From Rhodospirillales bacterium (lineage in GTDB: Bacteria; Pseudomonadota; Alphaproteobacteria; QKFK01; SZUA-500), in contig QKFK01000011.1 in assembly GCA_003252195.1 (NCBI GenBank), positions 1 through 5,391 of the forward strand: a stretch of 5,391 bases of DNA. Reading direction: 5' to 3'. Position numbers and translations under genes: made by a program. How positions within the stretch are numbered: the first letter of the stretch is position 1; each line of letters opens with the position of its first letter. This document shows positions 5,133 through 5,391 of this stretch, in pieces. The notes under the pieces were generated by a model, which was not told where the DNA came from, made no database searches, and worked only from the letters and a program-made list of their open reading frames with translations.

Positions 5133-5391
5133 ATGGACGCAAAAATTATCTGCCTTGGTGTTTTAATGATGAAAGACGCCACAGGATATGAAATCAATAA
5201 AAGTTGCACTGAGGGTGCCTTTAGCCACGTTCAAAGAATTGGCTATGGTTCTATCTACCCAACTTTAGAAAAACTTTTAGAAGAGAAAATGATTTCTTTA
5301 AGTGGCGACGATAATGACGACAACACACACAGCAAAAAAATTTACTCAATCACAGATAAGGGTAAAGAATATTTAATGCGCAAATTGCAAA
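5133..5391 (+). CDS. PadR-family transcriptional regulator, 3' end outside window
   Basis: From ATG 5133 an open frame of 86 codons runs off the right edge. The protein begins MDAKIICLGVLMMKDATGYE and matches the PadR winged-helix pattern: helix 1 with LGVL (8-11), GYEINK (18-23), then GYGSIYPTLEKLLEEKMIS (37-55), which is the recognition-helix region (family pattern GxIYPxLxxLexxGlI), and KKIYSITDKGKEYL (68-81), the wing and following helix (family pattern rkxYxlTxxGxxxL). Between them is an acidic loop GDDNDDN (58-64). PadR proteins are DNA-binding, often repressors, and commonly respond to small molecules; the C-terminal dimerisation part is not visible. A purine stretch AAGAG (5121-5125) lies 7 nt upstream and AGGA directly abuts the ATG. 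ATG codons at 5166 and 5169 are also in frame but would cut into helix 1. It is divergent from gcvT with a 176-nt gap, so it may control gcv, but its target is not shown. Confidence 0.88.
   Translation, partial: MDAKIICLGVLMMKDATGYEINKSCTEGAFSHVQRIGYGSIYPTLEKLLEEKMISLSGDDNDDNTHSKKIYSITDKGKEYLMRKLQ

Overview
The window holds a four-gene glycine cleavage operon (gcvT-gcvH-gcvPA-gcvPB, all on the minus strand). It is flanked by the end of a small lipoprotein gene on the left and the start of a divergent PadR-type regulator gene on the right. The DNA is AT-rich (lines I counted by hand fall around 30-42% GC). The split P-protein, the GcvT/GcvH sequences and the lipoprotein, which resembles a small Cys-rich lipoprotein family seen in Alphaproteobacteria, suggest a low-GC alphaproteobacterium. 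I cannot name the lineage from this window.

Layout, left to right: (1) positions 2-358, plus strand, a lipoprotein gene whose start lies before the window; (2) 359-595, a non-coding stretch between convergent genes, with an 11-bp hairpin that has an inner 4-bp hairpin, and a 12-bp direct repeat on either side of it; (3) 596-4956, minus strand, the gcv operon; (4) 4957-5132, a divergent promoter region with a good sigma70-type promoter for gcvT and several small dyads; (5) 5133 to the window end, plus strand, the first 86 codons of a PadR-family winged-helix regulator that runs off the window.

The operon is tightly packed: gcvT and gcvH are 11 nt apart, gcvH and gcvPA share 1 nt (TAATG), and gcvPA and gcvPB overlap by 8 nt (ATGGTTGA). 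GcvPA and GcvPB together form the PLP-dependent glycine decarboxylase. It passes the aminomethyl group to the lipoyl-lysine of GcvH, and GcvT then releases ammonia and makes 5,10-methylene-tetrahydrofolate. The fourth component, dihydrolipoamide dehydrogenase (L-protein), is not in the window and is presumably encoded elsewhere and shared with the 2-oxoacid dehydrogenases.

No glycine riboswitch is visible: the predicted gcvT leader is too short to hold one. The adjacent PadR gene is therefore a candidate controller, though this is inference from position only. I see no mobile element, CRISPR array, RNA gene or clearly new system. The points most worth a second look are the divergent PadR gene and its shared promoter region, the probable wrong start of gcvT, and the structured intergenic stretch at 359-595.
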